Source: an uncultured Pelagibacteraceae bacterium (GTDB lineage: Bacteria > Pseudomonadota > Alphaproteobacteria > Pelagibacterales > Pelagibacteraceae). From it: DNA of 64,000 bases. This document shows, in pieces, positions 27,351-37,259 of the stretch (its first letter is position 1; the number at the start of each line of letters is the position of its first letter). The notes beneath the pieces were generated by a model, which ran no database searches, was not told where the DNA came from, and saw only the letters and a program-made list of their open reading frames with translations. The stretch lies in the NCBI GenBank assembly GCA_902557775.1, contig CACEBD010000001.1, positions 1 through 64,000 on the forward strand, read 5' to 3'. A program made the position numbers and the translations under genes.

Positions 27351-28802
27351 ATGAAATTAAAAACTGTCTTCGTTTCGATATTACTTATTTTTATTTCAAT
27401 AAAAAGTGCATGGGCTAATTTTTTTAATAACATTACTGATTTAATAGAAAATAACTATGAAAGTCTTAGATATGGTATTTCTGTAGCTGATGTTAATAAT
27501 GATGGCACTTATGAATTTTTAGTAGCTGGTTTTGGAAGTGAAAATTTAGCTTTGTCATACAAAAATAATAAACTAATAAATATTGTAAATGATGCTAAGT
27601 TTACAGATAAAAGAAGTTTTACCATTGGTGTAGCTGCTTGCGATATCGACTCAGATGGGTACGAAGAGATTTATTTTTTAAATACTGATACTTATAGCGG
27701 TGAAAAGAAATATTCCGACCGATTAATAGATCTTAAAAATAAAAAATTCTTTGATATTTTTGAACAAAAGAAAAATCAAATAGATTTAAACTTCACAGCA
27801 GGTCGCTCCGTTGTTTGTGTAGATAGAAAAGGAAATGGCAAATATGGTATTTATGTTGCTAATTATGGTGGTCCAACGAGATTTTATGAAAAGTTTAAGG
27901 GAAGAATAAAAGATAGGGCAGCAGAGTTTGGGTTGGATAAAATAACTGGAGGAAGAGCAGTCGTTGCTGGACATATATTATCAAACAATATTGATATTTT
28001 TGCAGCTAATGAAAGAGGTGTTAACTTTTTGTACAAAAACGTTGATGGTACTTTTTATGATGTAGCATCCGGGTACAATGTTTTAGACCCTTATGAAAAT
28101 GGAAGAGGTACTGCGTTAAGTGATATTTTATACAGAGGTCAATTAGATATTGTTAGTGGAAATTGGGATGGAGAACATCGTATTTTTATAAAGGAAGAAA
28201 ATTCTTTTAAAGATATTGCCGATAGCAATTTTAAAAGGCCGTCTAAAATTCGAACAGTTATCACAGCTGATTTTGATAATGATGGATATGATGAAATATT
28301 TCTTAATAATATCGGCGAAGCAAATAAATTATTTAAAATTAAGGAAAATGCAAAATTAGAGGAAATAGATATCACTTCTAACTCTGAAGCAAATGGTCTT
28401 GGAACTGGTGCTGCTGTAGCGGATATTGATAAAGACGGAATTCTAGAATTATTGATTGCTCACGGAGAAACAGGAAATCAAATACTTACACTTTACAAAG
28501 CAAACGTAAAAAAAGATAAAAATTATTTAAGAATAAAAGCTTTGAATAAAAATGGAGCTCCGGCTAGAGGTGCAACGGTGACACTAAAATCTAATTTAAG
28601 AAAACATTCTAAAACCATAGACTCTGGTTCAGGATATCTGTGCCAAATGGAACCTGTTGCCCATTATGGAATTAGAAATGGTGAAAAAGACTTTGAAGTA
28701 CAAATTAAATGGACAAACGGGAAAACAAATAATTATAAAATAAAAGAAACAGGGAAGACTTATATTTTTAAACAAAGCAAACTGACTATCTCGCCATCCT
28801 AA
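27351..28802 (+). CDS. Secreted FG-GAP/VCBS repeat protein with ASPIC/UnbV domain
   Basis: 483-residue exported protein. A signal peptide (MKLKTVFVSILLIFISIKSAWA) is followed by beta-propeller-like FG-GAP repeats with calcium-binding DxDxDG loops: DVNNDGTYEF, DIDSDGYEEI, DFDNDGYDEI and DIDKDGILEL. The C-terminal ~100 residues (YLRIKALNKNGAPARGATVTL, then VAHYGIRNGEKDFEVQIKW) match the ASPIC/UnbV module of CRTAC1-like proteins. Probably periplasmic or cell-surface; ligand unknown. Its 3' end overlaps the convergent Cys-rich gene by 17 bp. Confidence 0.85.
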   Translation: MKLKTVFVSILLIFISIKSAWANFFNNITDLIENNYESLRYGISVADVNNDGTYEFLVAGFGSENLALSYKNNKLINIVNDAKFTDKRSFTIGVAACDIDSDGYEEIYFLNTDTYSGEKKYSDRLIDLKNKKFFDIFEQKKNQIDLNFTAGRSVVCVDRKGNGKYGIYVANYGGPTRFYEKFKGRIKDRAAEFGLDKITGGRAVVAGHILSNNIDIFAANERGVNFLYKNVDGTFYDVASGYNVLDPYENGRGTALSDILYRGQLDIVSGNWDGEHRIFIKEENSFKDIADSNFKRPSKIRTVITADFDNDGYDEIFLNNIGEANKLFKIKENAKLEEIDITSNSEANGLGTGAAVADIDKDGILELLIAHGETGNQILTLYKANVKKDKNYLRIKALNKNGAPARGATVTLKSNLRKHSKTIDSGSGYLCQMEPVAHYGIRNGEKDFEVQIKWTNGKTNNYKIKETGKTYIFKQSKLTISPS

Positions 28803-29484
28803 TAAAAATATCACCCATACCAATATTCATTTCTTCTAGCGGAATATCATTTTTAAAAGCGCAAAATCTACCTGTAATTTCATTGGCTTCTATCTTTTTG
28901 ATATCGGCTTTTTGACATTTTTTGGCTTCATAGAAAAGACCTATCACAAGCTTACCGTCGACTACAAATACTTCGTCATCATTTAGTCTTTGATTTTTAC
29001 AAAAATAATTTCTATTTACTTCCACAGGAAAATCTTTTTTTGAACAAGGATTGTTAATGAGTAAAACATCAATTTTTTTAAGACCATCTTTAAACTTGTG
29101 TTTAATTTTTTTAACTTTTGTATAATTCATTAGATCACAGGAACAAGGCCAACAACATCTATAAAGCTCACCACAAATATTTTTTTGTGTTCTTAACTCC
29201 TTAACATAGATATAATCAGGTTTTTCTCCTGGATTGATTAAAGAACCTGAAACAGGGCAATAAAATTTATTATATTCTTTAAACTCTTCATAAGTTAAGT
29301 CTTGATCTATTAAATATTTGAAAAACCTTGGACCTGCAGCATTCCTGTTACTGTCTGGAAATATTTTAGACCAATTTTTAACCAGATTTTCGTAATAGAA
29401 TTTTTTTTGCTGAAAATTAACTTCAGCAAAACTAATCGCATTTAGGAATATACTTAAAATTAAAGCTTTAAAAAAAATTCTCAT
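28786..29484 (-). CDS. Secreted cysteine-rich protein of unknown function
   Basis: I do not recognise this family. The 232 residues begin with a signal peptide (MRIFFKALILSIFLNAISFA) and the mature part holds ten cysteines: one in FYCPVSGS, five clustered in CGELYRCCWPCSC, and four spread through the C-terminal half (NNPCSK, YFCKN, KKCQK, RFCAF). Such content suggests disulfides or metal binding in the periplasm. DsbB is encoded elsewhere in the window. The gene precedes nothing obvious on its strand; the TRAP permease lies 43 bp upstream and could be cotranscribed. Confidence 0.75.
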   Translation of the reverse strand: MRIFFKALILSIFLNAISFAEVNFQQKKFYYENLVKNWSKIFPDSNRNAAGPRFFKYLIDQDLTYEEFKEYNKFYCPVSGSLINPGEKPDYIYVKELRTQKNICGELYRCCWPCSCDLMNYTKVKKIKHKFKDGLKKIDVLLINNPCSKKDFPVEVNRNYFCKNQRLNDDEVFVVDGKLVIGLFYEAKKCQKADIKKIEANEITGRFCAFKNDIPLEEMNIGMGDIFIRMAR

Positions 29485-29526
29485 ATTTATTATTTAAATA
29501 GATTTTTTGATAAAAGCACTGCGCTT

Positions 29527-31863
29527 TTATGTTGCTGGAGAAGACTTGTTTCTATAATTTAAATATCCAATAACTAATAGAAATAATAATGCAAAAGGAT
29601 ATACTATTGCTTTATTAGGTCTTTCTGGATTTTCAATTTTAAAATTACTAATAATATCACCCATTTGAATACCAGATTTTTTTGCTTCCCCTTTCCAGTT
29701 TAATTTATCAACTGTTAATTGATCATTCTGGTCGACTAATGTTACGCCGTATTCTTCAAGGTTATAATTATTTTCAAATTTACCTTTATCGATAACAAAC
29801 AATTTATACCTTTCTCCATATTCAGTAACTCGTGTGACTTTAATATGAACTTCTTTTGAAGGGTCAAAAGATAAATTTTGAATGCTTTGCGCCGAAAGTT
29901 TTTGCTCATTGAATTTAGGATAGAATTTACCTAAAACATAATCTGGAGCTAGAAAAGATAAAGATATTATTAAAAACGCTATGATTTCATACCATCTTAG
30001 CCTATTTATAAACCATTGTTGAGTAGCGGCAGTAAAAACTAAAATTCCAATCAATGAAGTTACTATAACTAATAAAGCTTGCCATATACTATCTACCCCA
30101 ATTAAAAGAAGCTCGTGATTAAACAAAAAGACTATTGGTAAAATTCCAGTTCTTAAACTATACCAAATAGCTTGGAGTCCCGTTCTTAAAGGATCGCCAC
30201 CAGAAATTGCAGCTGCTGCATAAGATGCTAAACCAACTGGTGGTGTAACATCTGCCATCAATCCAAAATAAAATACGAATAAATGCACTGCGATTAATGG
30301 AAAGATAAACCCAGACGCATTACCAACATCAACTAAAACTGTAGCCATTAGGGAGGCCACTACTACATAGTTTGCAGTTGTAGGAAGACCCATACCAAGT
30401 AACAAGCAAAGTATAATAGTTAATAAAATTAATATAATTACATTATCTCTTGCTATCGTCTCAATCACTATGATTAAATTAGTACTTAGACCTGTAGAAC
30501 CCACTGCGCCAACAATTATCCCTGCTGTAGCGATCGCGATACCTACCCCCACCATGTTAATCGCACCTTTTTGAAGACCAACTATTGTTTGATTATACCA
30601 GTCAATTAAACCAGTTTTAAAATCTGGATTTTTAAAAATACGGCTTACTAAGTTTACTAATACTAAAGATAACGTTGCGTAAAAGATAGAAAAGCCCGCT
30701 GTATATCTCATATAAACAAGTAAAAAGATTAAAACAAAAATAGGTATCAAAAAATGTAAACCAGATAAAAAAGTTTTCTTTAAGTGAGGAACATCGGCAT
30801 CATCCATTCCCTTTAATCCCAATTTTAGGGCTTCTAAATGAGAGATGTAAAATAAAGCAATGTATGAAATGATAGCTGGTAAAAAAGCATGTTTAACTAC
30901 TTCAAAATAAGTAACTCCAATAAAGCTTGCCATTACAAAAGCAGCGGCACCCATAACCGGTGGCATTATCTGACCATTGACTGAAGAAGATACTTCAATA
31001 GCTCCCGCTTTCTCTTGAGAGAAACCTGTTTTTTTCATTATTGGAATTGTAAAAGTTCCCGTTGTTACAGTATTTGCTATTGAAGAACCTGAAATCATAC
31101 CAGTCATTCCAGATCCTAATATTGCCGCTTTAGCTGGGCCTCCTCGCATTTTTCCAACCATTGCAAAAGCTAAATCTAAAAAATACTTTCCTCCACCAGC
31201 AGTTTCTAACAATGCTCCAAAGAGTACGAATAAGAATATGAAATCAACTGAAACTCCTATCGGAATTCCAAAAATTGCCTCTTGATCAAACCATTGAAAT
31301 CCTACTAATCTTTTAACAGAAAGTCCGCCATGAGAAATAATATCAGGAGCATATTTTCCAAAATAAGAAAATAATAGAAAACAAATAGCGATTATAACTA
31401 AAGGTAAACCAATAGCACGTCTAGTTGCTTCTAACAAAATCAATATACCTATGGCCCCAATTATAAGCTCAACTGGGACTTTAAAACCAAATATATCTTT
31501 TACTAAAAGGATACCGCCTCTATTTACTAAATCGTCATAAAAAAAATAAATGTATAAACAACTTAATGCCCCGGTAATACTGATAATAATATCAATTACT
31601 GAAATTTTTTTTCCCCTAACTGCTGGGAAAATTAAAAAAGCTAAGGTTAAGGCAAAACCTAAATGAATTGCTCTAGCAGGTAATCCTTTAAACATTCCAA
31701 AATTAAACCAAAAAGGAAATGGTGAAGCATACCAAAGTTGAAAAAAAGTCCAAAGAATTGCAATTCCAAAAACTATTTTTAAGTGAATACCTGATAAGTT
31801 TCGAGTTGGAGAAATATCTTCTTGAATTTTATCTTTAATCTTACTTTGAATGTTTTGATTCAT
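29527..31863 (-). CDS. TAXI-type TRAP transporter, fused permease (DctQM)
   Basis: Membrane component of a TRAP transporter, 778 residues with the small (4-TM) and large (12-TM) subunits fused, as usual for TAXI systems. The large-subunit part contains GALLETAGGGKYFLDLAFAM and GSGMTGMISGSSIANTVTTG, the binding and gating regions. About 110 residues at the C-terminus (VTRVTEYGERYKLFVIDKG onward) form the soluble DUF3394-type domain seen in many TAXI permeases, followed by one more TM helix. Ion-driven uptake of a dicarboxylate or glutamate-like acid is probable; substrate not known. Confidence 0.93.
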   Translation of the reverse strand: MNQNIQSKIKDKIQEDISPTRNLSGIHLKIVFGIAILWTFFQLWYASPFPFWFNFGMFKGLPARAIHLGFALTLAFLIFPAVRGKKISVIDIIISITGALSCLYIYFFYDDLVNRGGILLVKDIFGFKVPVELIIGAIGILILLEATRRAIGLPLVIIAICFLLFSYFGKYAPDIISHGGLSVKRLVGFQWFDQEAIFGIPIGVSVDFIFLFVLFGALLETAGGGKYFLDLAFAMVGKMRGGPAKAAILGSGMTGMISGSSIANTVTTGTFTIPIMKKTGFSQEKAGAIEVSSSVNGQIMPPVMGAAAFVMASFIGVTYFEVVKHAFLPAIISYIALFYISHLEALKLGLKGMDDADVPHLKKTFLSGLHFLIPIFVLIFLLVYMRYTAGFSIFYATLSLVLVNLVSRIFKNPDFKTGLIDWYNQTIVGLQKGAINMVGVGIAIATAGIIVGAVGSTGLSTNLIIVIETIARDNVIILILLTIILCLLLGMGLPTTANYVVVASLMATVLVDVGNASGFIFPLIAVHLFVFYFGLMADVTPPVGLASYAAAAISGGDPLRTGLQAIWYSLRTGILPIVFLFNHELLLIGVDSIWQALLVIVTSLIGILVFTAATQQWFINRLRWYEIIAFLIISLSFLAPDYVLGKFYPKFNEQKLSAQSIQNLSFDPSKEVHIKVTRVTEYGERYKLFVIDKGKFENNYNLEEYGVTLVDQNDQLTVDKLNWKGEAKKSGIQMGDIISNFKIENPERPNKAIVYPFALLFLLVIGYLNYRNKSSPAT

Positions 31864-31890
31864 TTTAGCTAAGATACCTTATTCTAAAAA

Positions 31891-31920
31891 AAAAGGCCCA
31901 AAAAATATTGGGCCTTTTTT
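31891..31920 (-). terminator. Hairpin between TAXI binding protein and permease
   Basis: GGCCCA (31895-31900) and TGGGCC (31909-31914) form a 6-bp GC-rich stem with an 8-nt AT loop, flanked by A-runs and T-runs on either side. On the minus strand it lies 27 bp downstream of the binding-protein stop, ahead of the permease. A leaky terminator or 3'-end stabiliser would give more binding protein than permease. Confidence 0.75.
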
Positions 31921-31940
31921 AATAAAACTTAAAAGATAGA

Positions 31941-32945
31941 TTACATTAATCCAGCTTCTTTGTAGTACTTAATTGCGCCTGGATGTAACGGAGCCGATAA
32001 ACCATCAGCTATCATGTTTTTCTTTTCCAGTGGTCCAAAAGCAGGGTGTTGAGCTCTGAAATCATCAAAGTTTTCCATCACCGCTTTTGTAACTAAGTAT
32101 ACAAGCTCTTCAGAAACATTAGCACTTGTTACAACAGTAGCTTTTACACCAAATGTTGTAGCGTCTTTTTTCTGATTTGAGTAAGTTCCTTTAGGAATAA
32201 CTGCTTTAGCATAGTAGTCCGCTCCATCAATTAAACCTTGAACTGGTGCACCTGTTAAATTAATTGGGCTAGCTTTTGCTTTGCAAGTAGCTGCTTGCTC
32301 CATAGCGCCATTTGGAAATCCTACTGAATACCCAAATGCATCTATTTTACCGTCACAAAGAGCTTTTACTTGTTCAGAAGAAGTAAGTTCAGTAGTTGCT
32401 TTGAACATACTCATATCAGCTCCCATAGCTTTCATTAATTCTTCCATTGTTCCTCTTTGACCAGAACCAGGGTTACCGATGTTTACTGTTTTTCCTTTTA
32501 GGCCTTTAAAATTCTTAATTCCAGATTTTTTACTTGCCCAAATTTGGAAAGGTTCATTATGAACAGAAAATACAGCTCTTAAGTCACTGAACTGTTTTCC
32601 TTCCCATTTGCTTGAACCATTGTAAGCATGATACTGCCAGTCTGACTGAGCAACACCAAATTGAAACTCACCATCTTTGATTTGTCCAATATTGTAGTTT
32701 GATCCACCTGTTGAAGGTGCAGTACATCTGTAAGCTTTAGCTGTACCTTTTTTTCTACCGTGGTCAGCACTAATTGCTGATTTATGTAACATTTTACAAA
32801 TTGCGTTACCTGTTTGGAAATATACTCCTGTAGGTCCGCCTGTTCCTATTGTAAAGAACTCTGCTGATTTAGCGATTGATGTAATGGGGCTTGAAAAAGC
32901 AAACATTACTAGTACCGCTGAAATCAATGACATCATTTTTTTCAT
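31941..32945 (-). CDS. TAXI family TRAP transporter solute-binding protein
   Basis: Periplasmic receptor of the TRAP system, 334 residues. The signal peptide (about residues 1-28) is followed by the TAXI N-terminus EFFTIGTGGPTGVYFQTGN; other family segments are NIGNPGSGQRGTMEELMKAMG and LVTKAVMENFDDFRAQHPAF. The mature protein has conserved cysteines (for example in KALCDGKI). AGAGGAG 6 bp ahead of the ATG is one of the strongest ribosome-binding sites in the window, and a near-consensus promoter lies upstream, both in keeping with a highly expressed binding protein. Confidence 0.95.
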   Translation of the reverse strand: MKKMMSLISAVLVMFAFSSPITSIAKSAEFFTIGTGGPTGVYFQTGNAICKMLHKSAISADHGRKKGTAKAYRCTAPSTGGSNYNIGQIKDGEFQFGVAQSDWQYHAYNGSSKWEGKQFSDLRAVFSVHNEPFQIWASKKSGIKNFKGLKGKTVNIGNPGSGQRGTMEELMKAMGADMSMFKATTELTSSEQVKALCDGKIDAFGYSVGFPNGAMEQAATCKAKASPINLTGAPVQGLIDGADYYAKAVIPKGTYSNQKKDATTFGVKATVVTSANVSEELVYLVTKAVMENFDDFRAQHPAFGPLEKKNMIADGLSAPLHPGAIKYYKEAGLM

Positions 32946-32971
32946 GTGTACTCCTCTTGTTATAATTATTA

Positions 32972-33000
32972 ATTTAACTACGTTATCAGTAAGAGGTCAA
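32972..33000 (-). promoter_or_regulatory. Probable sigma70 promoter of the TAXI TRAP operon
   Basis: Minus-strand TTGACC (32995-33000), a 17-bp spacer and TTAAAT (32972-32977) stand about 27 bp upstream of the binding-protein ATG. Spacing and position are good. Confidence 0.6.
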
Positions 33001-33008
33001 AGAGATTC

Positions 33009-34247
33009 TTATAAATTTTTGGCCCAATTTGATAGCTTGGAAGTACCTTCAACTACATTTGGGGCATACCTTTTGACCATTTCATCACTAATAGTTTTAT
33101 AGTCTGTAACATTTTCAAAGAATTGAGTTCCATCAAAATCTGTATAACTTAGTCTTGTTAACATTTTATTAGGTTTAAAACCAAAATCTGAGCCTGGCAA
33201 CATAGCAACTCCAGTCTCATTTAAAATTGCTTCACATAATTTTGAAGAAGTTTTAAATTTTTTATTTTTAAATTCAGGCATTAAATAAAAAGCTCCTTGA
33301 GGTGGATTTATTAAAACTTTATTTGATTTAAGATTATTATAAACATAGTTTCCAACTGAATTAAGTATAGATCTTACTTTTAGTTTGTACCGCTCATAGT
33401 CACCCTCATAAGCTTCAACCGCAGCAAACTGGGTCGGTGTATTTACAGTTGAATATGACTCACTTGCTAATGATTTTAAACTATTCATAAATTGTTTTGA
33501 TCCATTAGGGACTGCTAAAAAACCAAGTCTCCAACCTCCTGCGCCACACCACTTGCTTAATCCTCCACTGATGAATGTAGCTTCTGGGTAAAATTTGGAG
33601 ATAGAGTTGTAACTATTATCAAATGAGAGATCTGTATATATTTCATCTGATAAAATTATTAGTTTATATTTTTTAGCTACTTGAGCTAATTCTTTCAAAT
33701 TTTTACAGATTGCACCAGAGGGGTTATTCGGTGAGTTTAAAATTAAAATAATATTTTTATTTTTTCCAATTTTCTTTAATTTCTTTTCAAGTTCACTTGA
33801 TGTTGGAAACCAGTTGTTCACTCTAGAAGTTTCTAGCCAATGAACTTTATTTGAACCAATTTGTGCTTGTGGTTCATAGGACACCCAGCTTGGAGCTGGA
33901 GTTAAAATTTCTCCATTAAATGTAACGTGCATTAACAACATAGCTTCTTTAGATCCAGGAGTAATTAGAATATTTTCTTTAGAATATCTTACACCTGTAT
34001 TTTTAAATAAATGATTAGAAATTTTTTCTCTTAATTCGGGTAAACCTTGTATAGGTAAGTACTCTTTTTTATGAGCATTAAGTTTTAGCGTATCTACAAC
34101 TCTTTCTGGAATTTGAAATGGTGATTGGCCAAAACCAAATCTATAAATTTTTTTACCAGACTTAATCAATTCTTTTGATTTTTCATTAATCGCTAAAGTT
34201 GAGGACTCTTTTAATTTTAAAATATTTTTTTTTACTTTAGATGACAT
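33009..34247 (-). CDS. PLP-dependent aminotransferase, class I/II
   Basis: Fold-type I aminotransferase, 412 residues. The PLP lysine is in SGGLSKWCGAGGWRLGFLAV, the cofactor aspartate in ILSDEIYTDL and the substrate-binding asparagine in NSPNNPSGAICK. The C-terminal arginine in MLTRLSYTDFDG would bind the carboxylate. It resembles aspartate/alanine-type enzymes, but specificity cannot be read from these motifs. It is the gene just upstream (same strand) of the TAXI transporter, perhaps by chance, since that operon has its own promoter. Confidence 0.88.
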   Translation of the reverse strand: MSSKVKKNILKLKESSTLAINEKSKELIKSGKKIYRFGFGQSPFQIPERVVDTLKLNAHKKEYLPIQGLPELREKISNHLFKNTGVRYSKENILITPGSKEAMLLMHVTFNGEILTPAPSWVSYEPQAQIGSNKVHWLETSRVNNWFPTSSELEKKLKKIGKNKNIILILNSPNNPSGAICKNLKELAQVAKKYKLIILSDEIYTDLSFDNSYNSISKFYPEATFISGGLSKWCGAGGWRLGFLAVPNGSKQFMNSLKSLASESYSTVNTPTQFAAVEAYEGDYERYKLKVRSILNSVGNYVYNNLKSNKVLINPPQGAFYLMPEFKNKKFKTSSKLCEAILNETGVAMLPGSDFGFKPNKMLTRLSYTDFDGTQFFENVTDYKTISDEMVKRYAPNVVEGTSKLSNWAKNL

Positions 34248-34317
34248 TTTAACTTTGAATTATCTATACGGGGACTACCTATTGGAAGTCAAATCAATTG
34301 TTTAAAAGTAGGAACAT

Positions 34318-34346
34318 TTGACAAATCGATTCGGTCATGTTTTAAT
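34318..34346 (+). promoter_or_regulatory. Probable promoter of the helicase-TerB-fdxA-carD operon
   Basis: TTGACA (34318-34323), 17 bp, TTTAAT (34341-34346), start expected near 34353, giving a leader of about 55 nt. A second AT-rich element (TATAGTATAAAAT at about 34376-34388) lies closer to the ATG and may be an alternative -10. Confidence 0.55.
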
Positions 34347-34407
34347 CACATTTTGTTCTCAAAAGTGATCTACATATAGTATAAAATAAATTTGCTAGCA
34401 CAAAAAA

Positions 34408-36873
34408 ATGAATAATCAATCTGAAAAAATAATCGCGTTACTTGGACCGACTAATACAGGCAAAACTCATGTTGCAATAGAAAAAATGCTTAAGTTTAAA
34501 ACTGGTATTTTTGGATTACCTCTTAGACTGCTTGCTAGAGAAATATATGACAAATGCGTTGATAAAGTGGGAGTTGAAAAAGTAGCATTAATTACAGGTG
34601 AGGAAAAAATTATTCCAAGCACTGCTGATTATTTTATCTGCACAGTGGAGTCTATGCCAAAAAATAAAGAAGTTGATTTTGTAGCCATTGATGAAATTCA
34701 AATGTGTGCGGACAGAGAAAGAGGTCACATTTTTACTGAAAGGCTTTTAGAGTCACGCGGTAAAAAACTTACGATGTTTTTAGGTTCACAAATTATGGAA
34801 AATATTGTTTCAGAATTAGTTGGTAATGTAGAATTTGAAAAAAAAGATAGATTTTCAAAACTAAGTTACTCAGGTATTAAAAAAATTTCAAGATTAGAGA
34901 GAAAAGTTGCAATTATAGCTTTTTCAATTGAAGAAGTTTATGCAATTGCAGAGCTAGTACGAAGGCAAAAAGGTGGTGCTGCAGTTATTATGGGATCTTT
35001 AAGTCCCAAAACAAGAAATTCACAAGTAGGTCTATATCAATCAGGAGATGTTGATTATCTAATTGCTACCGATGCTATAGGCATGGGGCTTAATATGGAT
35101 ATAAACGAAATTTATTTTTCAAATTTAAAAAAATTTGATGGAAAAAAAACAAGAAGATTAAACCTTATTGAAATGTCTCAAATTGCAGGTAGAGCAGGTA
35201 GATTTAAAAATGATGGGGGTTTTGGAACAACTGGTGATTGTGAGACTCTTAATTCAGATGAGATAGAAAAAATTGAAAAACATCAATTGCCAATTACAAA
35301 AACGATTTTCTGGAGAAATTCACACTTAAACTTTACTAGTCCAGAAAAATTAATTTCTTCTCTCGAGCTCAAACCAAATCAAAAAAATCTTTTAAGAACG
35401 AATGACTCGCTAGATGAAAGTGTGCTTAGATTTTTTCTAAAAAAAGGTACAAATAATATAATTTACCATAAAAATTTAGAGTTGCTTTGGGAATGTTGTC
35501 AAATACCAGATTTTGAAAAAAAAGCTTATGGGCAACATATAAATGTTATCGACAAGGTTTTTCAATTTTTAACTACTAGGAAAAATAAAATACCAAGCTC
35601 TTTTATGAAAGAACAACTAAAGGGGCTCGAGAAAGATCATGGAAATGTGGATTTGCTTTCTCATAGATTGTCTAATGTTAGAACTTGGTCATATGTTGCT
35701 AATAAAAAAAATTGGGTGGAAAACTCAGATTATTGGGTGCAACTTACAAAAAGCATAGAAGACAAATTGTCTGATAAGTTACACGATGAGTTAACAAAAA
35801 GCTTTATTGATAAAAAAATAAGTATTCTTTCAAGAAGCTTAAAACAAGACCTCGTCCTAAATACAGAAATTAATGATGAAAATAAAATTTATATTGATGG
35901 ACAGTTAATCGGAGAATTAAAAGGATTAAAGTTTTTAATAGAGGTAACTTCTAAAACATTAGATACCGACATTAAATCAATAAAAAAGGCTGCTAGGAAA
36001 GGCGTTGAAAAAGAGCTAGTGCAAAGAGTTGATAAAATACTTGAGGATAAAGCTCTTAATGTAAGCAATGAAAACAAAATAATCTGGAAAGATAGTCCAA
36101 TAGCAAGATTAAAAAAAGGGAACGATTATTTAAGTCCTGAAATAGAAATAATTGCAGATGACTCTCTCAATGAAGAGTCAAAAATGAAATTAATAAATTA
36201 TTTAAAAAAATGGCTTGATGAGTATATTAGTGAATTATTAGGTGACCTTATTAATTTAACTAAACATAAAATAAACAATCAATATCTTAGAGGTTTAGTA
36301 TTTCAGCTTTATGAGAATAATGGCGTAATTAAAAGAAACATTGTTGATAAAATAGTAAAATTAATTCCAGCTGAAGAAAGAAAAAAATTATGGGGCATGG
36401 GAATAAAAATAGGACGATATCATATTTATCTACCAAAAATGTTAAAACCTAAAGCTGTTGAATTTAGGATCAGTTTATGGAAGTTATTTAATAACCTTTC
36501 TGATGAAAATGAAATTCCTAAATCAGGTTTAAATTTTTTAACTAATTCAATATTTGACAAAAATTTTCTATTATTATGTGGTTTTGAAAAATTCCAAAAT
36601 TTTTTTGTTAGAATCGATATTTTAGAGAAATTATTTCTCAAAATTATAGAAAACACTAAAGATAGAAAATTTACAGTAAATTCAGAAATGATGAATTTAT
36701 TAGGTTGTTCTAAAGAAAATTTTTATAAATTAATGAATTACATGGACTACAAAAAAGATAAAGCTGCAGATACTTACATTTTTAAGGGAGAACGAAAGCA
36801 AAAGAAGAAAATAATACGATTTGACAAAAAAGAAAATCCATTTAATAAACTTCTTTCTTTAAATATAAAATGA
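34408..36873 (+). CDS. Suv3-like superfamily 2 RNA/DNA helicase
   Basis: 821-residue ATP-dependent helicase. Motif I is LLGPTNTGKTHVAIEKM, motif II DEIQM (in place of DEAD), motif III LGSQIME and motif VI QIAGRAGRFKNDGGFG; this set matches the mitochondrial Suv3 / alphaproteobacterial helicase group. The C-terminal half is Lys/Glu-rich and less conserved. The N-terminus starts directly with motif I, so ATG 34408 is secure. It overlaps the TerB-like gene by 4 bp and is followed by fdxA and carD. It probably acts in RNA turnover; no direct partner is evident. Confidence 0.9.
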   Translation: MNNQSEKIIALLGPTNTGKTHVAIEKMLKFKTGIFGLPLRLLAREIYDKCVDKVGVEKVALITGEEKIIPSTADYFICTVESMPKNKEVDFVAIDEIQMCADRERGHIFTERLLESRGKKLTMFLGSQIMENIVSELVGNVEFEKKDRFSKLSYSGIKKISRLERKVAIIAFSIEEVYAIAELVRRQKGGAAVIMGSLSPKTRNSQVGLYQSGDVDYLIATDAIGMGLNMDINEIYFSNLKKFDGKKTRRLNLIEMSQIAGRAGRFKNDGGFGTTGDCETLNSDEIEKIEKHQLPITKTIFWRNSHLNFTSPEKLISSLELKPNQKNLLRTNDSLDESVLRFFLKKGTNNIIYHKNLELLWECCQIPDFEKKAYGQHINVIDKVFQFLTTRKNKIPSSFMKEQLKGLEKDHGNVDLLSHRLSNVRTWSYVANKKNWVENSDYWVQLTKSIEDKLSDKLHDELTKSFIDKKISILSRSLKQDLVLNTEINDENKIYIDGQLIGELKGLKFLIEVTSKTLDTDIKSIKKAARKGVEKELVQRVDKILEDKALNVSNENKIIWKDSPIARLKKGNDYLSPEIEIIADDSLNEESKMKLINYLKKWLDEYISELLGDLINLTKHKINNQYLRGLVFQLYENNGVIKRNIVDKIVKLIPAEERKKLWGMGIKIGRYHIYLPKMLKPKAVEFRISLWKLFNNLSDENEIPKSGLNFLTNSIFDKNFLLLCGFEKFQNFFVRIDILEKLFLKIIENTKDRKFTVNSEMMNLLGCSKENFYKLMNYMDYKKDKAADTYIFKGERKQKKKIIRFDKKENPFNKLLSLNIK

Positions 36874-37259
36874 ATAATTTAGATAAAGAGAGTGTAATTG
36901 GAATATCTGCACTATTAGTACATGCAGCACTTATAGATGAAATTTATACTAAGCACGAAAAAGATTTAATTTTACAGTTTATAAAATCTTATTTAGAAGA
37001 CGTTAATGCTGATGAGATTTTAAAAAAAGCAGAAGATATTGAAAAAAATTCAAATCAATTATTAAATTATACTAATATTATAAAAAAAAACTCACTAGAT
37101 ATAAAAAAGAACATAGTTGAACATCTGTGGAAAGTAATCATTTCAGATAATTCGGTAGATCAATATGAATCTAATCTCATGCGAAGAATTTGTGGTCTGA
37201 TTTATTTTCCGGATAAAGAATGCGCAGAAATAAAATTAAAATTACTTCAAACAAAATGA
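36870..37259 (+). CDS. TerB-like small helical protein
   Basis: 129-residue, mostly helical acidic protein. The N-terminal segment [24 protein letters not shown] and the central [25 protein letters not shown] resemble the two repeats of the tellurite-resistance TerB fold. ATGA overlaps link it to both the helicase before and the ferredoxin after it, so it is translated as part of this operon. In many alphaproteobacteria this position is held by an S4 RNA-binding protein; I see none here. Tellurite resistance itself is not implied. Confidence 0.75.
   Translation: MNNLDKESVIGISALLVHAALIDEIYTKHEKDLILQFIKSYLEDVNADEILKKAEDIEKNSNQLLNYTNIIKKNSLDIKKNIVEHLWKVIISDNSVDQYESNLMRRICGLIYFPDKECAEIKLKLLQTK

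Noticed and set aside
36870-37259. Tellurite-resistance system
   Set aside because: Only a lone TerB-like fold is present, without TerA/C/D/E partners; the operon is not a stress-resistance cluster.
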